A stretch of DNA of 64,000 nt, taken from Blautia sp. AF19-10LB. GTDB taxonomy: Bacteria; Bacillota; Clostridia; Lachnospirales; Lachnospiraceae. Under the pieces are notes generated by a model. It saw nothing but the letters and a program-made list of their open reading frames with translations. It had not been told where the DNA came from and did no database searches. Shown piece after piece: positions 62,064-64,000 of the stretch (its first letter is position 1; every line of letters starts with the position of its first letter). The position numbers and the translations under genes were made by a program. The DNA is taken from NCBI RefSeq assembly GCF_003461245.1, contig NZ_QTWS01000007.1, positions 2,501 to 66,500 of the forward strand, written 5' to 3'.

Positions 62064-63075
62064 AAGAAAGCCCCTTTCCGAGAAGTTCTCTCACATAATC
62101 TCCCAGCGTGCTCCACACCAGCGACTGCGGATAATCTGCGCTCACGCTTTCCACGGTGCAGAACGGAAGTTTCATTTTTACTGTTTTCTCAGATACCTCG
62201 GAATAATCTCTTGCATTCAGAAGATTTTCAAACTGTCGTATTTTGCTTTTGGAAACCGGATCCACACAGATTGGCATATAAATAAATTTACACAGGTCAA
62301 GCATCTGAAAAAGTTCCTCAATTCCATTCCCCATGTCGATCACGACTGCCTCGTAAGTTCCATGAAGAATAAGTTCCTGCAAAAGATATTCCCAGTCCTT
62401 CCAGGATGTTCCCCGGATATCCTCCGGCGACTGCACCGGCGGCACGAAGTCAAGCTGCCCCACACTCTGCACCATACTGTTCAGCTTCAGAATCACACCC
62501 GGATTTTTCTGACGTACATAATAAAGCAGATCACTCAATGTACAGGAGAATTTTTTCTGCATCAGTTCCTCCAGACCGGAATATTCTTCCAGACTTATAA
62601 GAAGAACACTTCGTTCTTCACTCAGAATCTGTCCCAGTGTCCACGCAAACGAGGTCTTAAGACATCGTCCCAATGGAGAATACACGCCAAAAAGCTCTGT
62701 CTTTCTTTTTAACGCAGGGTTCTGCATCGGAAACACAGTTTTTTCCTCGCCATAGCACGCCATGACCTCCCGGACGATCTCTGCCGAAGACTGATATTTA
62801 TAGACTTCTGCATATGTATCCAGTTCTTCCGGTCTGGTTCCTTCCGTGAGAATCACAGTTTTGCTGATATCCAGTTCCCGTACCTCATCACACATGGCAT
62901 CTGCTGAGATAAGAAGCAGTTCCACATGTGTTTCTTTTGCATACGCAATCAGGCTCTGCACACTGGTAAATGCCTGTACTTCAAAGGGCAGATTGTTTTT
63001 GCGATTGAGATATTCCATGAAGTTTCTGGCATATTCTGCTTCAAGATCACAGACTGCAAAAATTTGTTTCTTCAA
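62053..63075 (-). CDS. TadZ/CpaE-like ParA-fold protein
   Basis: 340 residues from TTG 63075, fixed by GGAGG 5 to 6 bases upstream and a TTGA overlap with the preceding stop. N-terminal receiver-like domain (FAVCDLEAEYARNFMEYL) then a MinD/ParA-like domain (VYSPLGRCLKTSFAWTLGQIL, VVIDMGNGIEELFQM). The P-loop lacks the usual GGxGK form but keeps a Lys-Thr. TadZ positions the pilus at the pole. Confidence 0.82.
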   Translation of the reverse strand: MKKQIFAVCDLEAEYARNFMEYLNRKNNLPFEVQAFTSVQSLIAYAKETHVELLLISADAMCDEVRELDISKTVILTEGTRPEELDTYAEVYKYQSSAEIVREVMACYGEEKTVFPMQNPALKRKTELFGVYSPLGRCLKTSFAWTLGQILSEERSVLLISLEEYSGLEELMQKKFSCTLSDLLYYVRQKNPGVILKLNSMVQSVGQLDFVPPVQSPEDIRGTSWKDWEYLLQELILHGTYEAVVIDMGNGIEELFQMLDLCKFIYMPICVDPVSKSKIRQFENLLNARDYSEVSEKTVKMKLPFCTVESVSADYPQSLVWSTLGDYVRELLGKGLSYEQ

Positions 63076-63566
63076 TATAGACCTCCTGTATAAAGCATCA
63101 CGCTCATAAATATGGGCACCGTGAAATGAATATTTTCCGGTGTACTTTCCCTTCGATAATAGGGTTTGTGGCTGCCTGTCTGCAGATACTCCATAAGATA
63201 TGCCGCCAGATACGCCATCCTCTGCCGGATTTCTCCACCGCAGAGCAGAATGGCAAGTGAAATCCCGGCTCCGCACAGAAAGGAAAACCAGATACACCAC
63301 AGGATCTTTACAGGTCCCATAATCCCTCCCAGTGCACAGAATACCTTGATATCACCAGGACCAAGCATTCGAAAATAAAACATCCATCCAAGGACCGCCA
63401 GCGGCATCAGGATTCCCGGTATGAATCTTGTCAGACCGGCAAATCCTTTCTGCCAGAAACATGTTACTGCTCCGGCAAGAAGTGAACACAGGATCCAGCT
63501 GTTTTTTACACGCATTTTGTAAAAATCCATGACCACAGATACACCGGCGATCGTCAGAAGCAGCAT
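63072..63566 (-). CDS. Type IV prepilin peptidase (first of the Tad operon)
   Basis: 164 residues from ATG 63566. Catalytic Asp in VMDFYKMRVKNSWI and the GPGDIKVF motif; several membrane helices. The start is uncertain: the only good ribosome binding site (AGGAGG, 63586-63591) is 19 bases before this ATG, but 7 bases before an in-frame ATT at 63578. An ATT start would add four residues. Confidence 0.82.
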   Translation of the reverse strand: MLLLTIAGVSVVMDFYKMRVKNSWILCSLLAGAVTCFWQKGFAGLTRFIPGILMPLAVLGWMFYFRMLGPGDIKVFCALGGIMGPVKILWCIWFSFLCGAGISLAILLCGGEIRQRMAYLAAYLMEYLQTGSHKPYYRRESTPENIHFTVPIFMSVMLYTGGLY

Positions 63567-63792
63567 TTCATCTGCAATAAAAACCCCTCCTCGCTGTTGA
63601 TATTTGATTATAAAAAAATGGGATCGTTCCGTCAGAACTGACGGCAGGAATACCAGATGATTTCTGGTGAGTCTTATTATAGTCCTGCATTCCGCCCTTT
63701 GTAAAGAAGATTCGTTCGCCAAATCCGGACAGCAGGATTCTCCCGGATTTCGCTTTTTTCTTAAATTTATTTATCTCTTCGCTTCAGAGTTA

Positions 63793-63821
63793 TTGCAGTT
63801 TTTTTTAGGCTTTTGTATAAT
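63793..63821 (+). promoter_or_regulatory. Promoter of the GNAT gene
   Basis: TTGCAG (63793-63798), a 17-base spacer, TATAAT (63816-63821), 54 bases before the ATG. Confidence 0.65.
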
Positions 63822-63875
63822 ATGTCTATCCATCTTGGATTTTATCGAAGATGCCCGAAACAGGAGGCTTTTTTT

Positions 63876-64000
63876 ATGGAAAAAAACATCAAAAAAATCG
63901 AGGATATGTCATTGAACGCATGGCCTTCCCACAAAATGGAACTGTACGATGGCTGGATCCTCCGTTTTTCTTATTTTTATACACACAGAACGAACAGTGT
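63876..64000 (+). CDS. GNAT-family acetyltransferase, 5' part only
   Basis: The first 41 codons are in the window, starting MEKNIKKIEDMSLNAWPSHK and continuing MELYDGWILRFSYFYTHRTNSV to the right edge. This opening (ALNAWP..., DGW-LRF-G-T-RANSV) is typical of a family of GNAT acetyltransferases common in Clostridia. CAGGAGG precedes the ATG. Confidence 0.75.
   Translation, partial: MEKNIKKIEDMSLNAWPSHKMELYDGWILRFSYFYTHRTNS

Overview
The window looks like chromosomal DNA of a spore-forming, anaerobic low-to-mid GC Firmicute, most likely a Lachnospiraceae gut commensal (Blautia/Dorea/Coprococcus type). The reasons are the families present (DUF5711, DUF6128-like, DUF5702, DUF6382-FHA, DUF6147-like, TSCPD, GlgC/GlgD pair, split transketolase, YyaC, SpoVG), a Bacillus-type large SRP RNA, AGGAGG-type ribosome binding sites and typical TTGACA/TATAAT promoters. 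All family names come from reading the sequence; no database search was run.

Layout. 0-3.4 kb: minus-strand envelope operon (LysM protein, DUF5711, start of a CvpA-like gene) facing the sporulation gene yyaC. 3.4-12.8 kb: core metabolism and replication on the minus strand: split transketolase, transaldolase, a LacI-type regulator, recR-ybaB-dnaX, phosphofructokinase, yqeY, tadA, with the SRP RNA gene on the plus strand. 12.8-17.7 kb: a repeat element, an NrdG-like activase, a DUF6128-like protein, a HicB-like protein, a small XRE regulator and a MATE pump. 17.7-24 kb: an accessory and decaying zone: response-regulator fragment, tRNA-Pro(CGG), a deleted and frameshifted ABC transporter, an Rpn/YhgA-type protein, two tandem DtxR-derived proteins and an orphan PduB-type microcompartment shell protein. 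24-28.6 kb: coiled-coil/3D-domain wall protein, spoVG, glgC-glgD. 28.8-33.9 kb: murC, a cluster of DnaA boxes, dnaD-like, dnaI-like, ribose-phosphate pyrophosphokinase. 33.9-48.5 kb: metallophosphoesterase, asnS, secreted beta-propeller protein, galT, a large membrane-anchored propeller/C39-like protein, a methyltransferase, mtnN, TSCPD protein, beta-CASP nuclease. 48.8-54.1 kb: secreted DUF6147-like protein, DUF4367-like membrane protein, murG, a sigma factor, HIT protein, orphan histidine kinase, rhomboid protease. 54.3-63.6 kb: a compact, translationally coupled Tad/Flp pilus operon of 11 genes with two prepilin peptidases, three or more pilin-like proteins and a terminal FHA protein. 63.9 kb to the end: start of a GNAT acetyltransferase.

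How the genes fit together. Transketolase, transaldolase and PFK join the pentose phosphate pathway to glycolysis; a LacI-type regulator lacking the usual hinge sits beside four perfect TTATTAATAA palindromes in front of transaldolase. Prs, asnS, galT and glgCD connect sugar phosphates to nucleotide, amino acid and glycogen metabolism. dnaD/dnaI behind DnaA boxes, with dnaX and recR, form a replication and repair theme.

The most notable observations are the TTATTAATAA operator cluster with its atypical LacI protein; the DnaA-box cluster before dnaD-dnaI; a dispersed GTTACTGTTCAC inverted-repeat element at four sites, one carrying about five 53-bp tandem units; the pair of DtxR-like paralogs that have lost complementary halves; the orphan PduB-like gene; divergent SRP RNA and PFK promoters whose -35 boxes overlap; and the Tad operon with a pilin-like protein carrying a duplicated YHxxxC domain. 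No CRISPR array, integrase or intact insertion sequence was seen.
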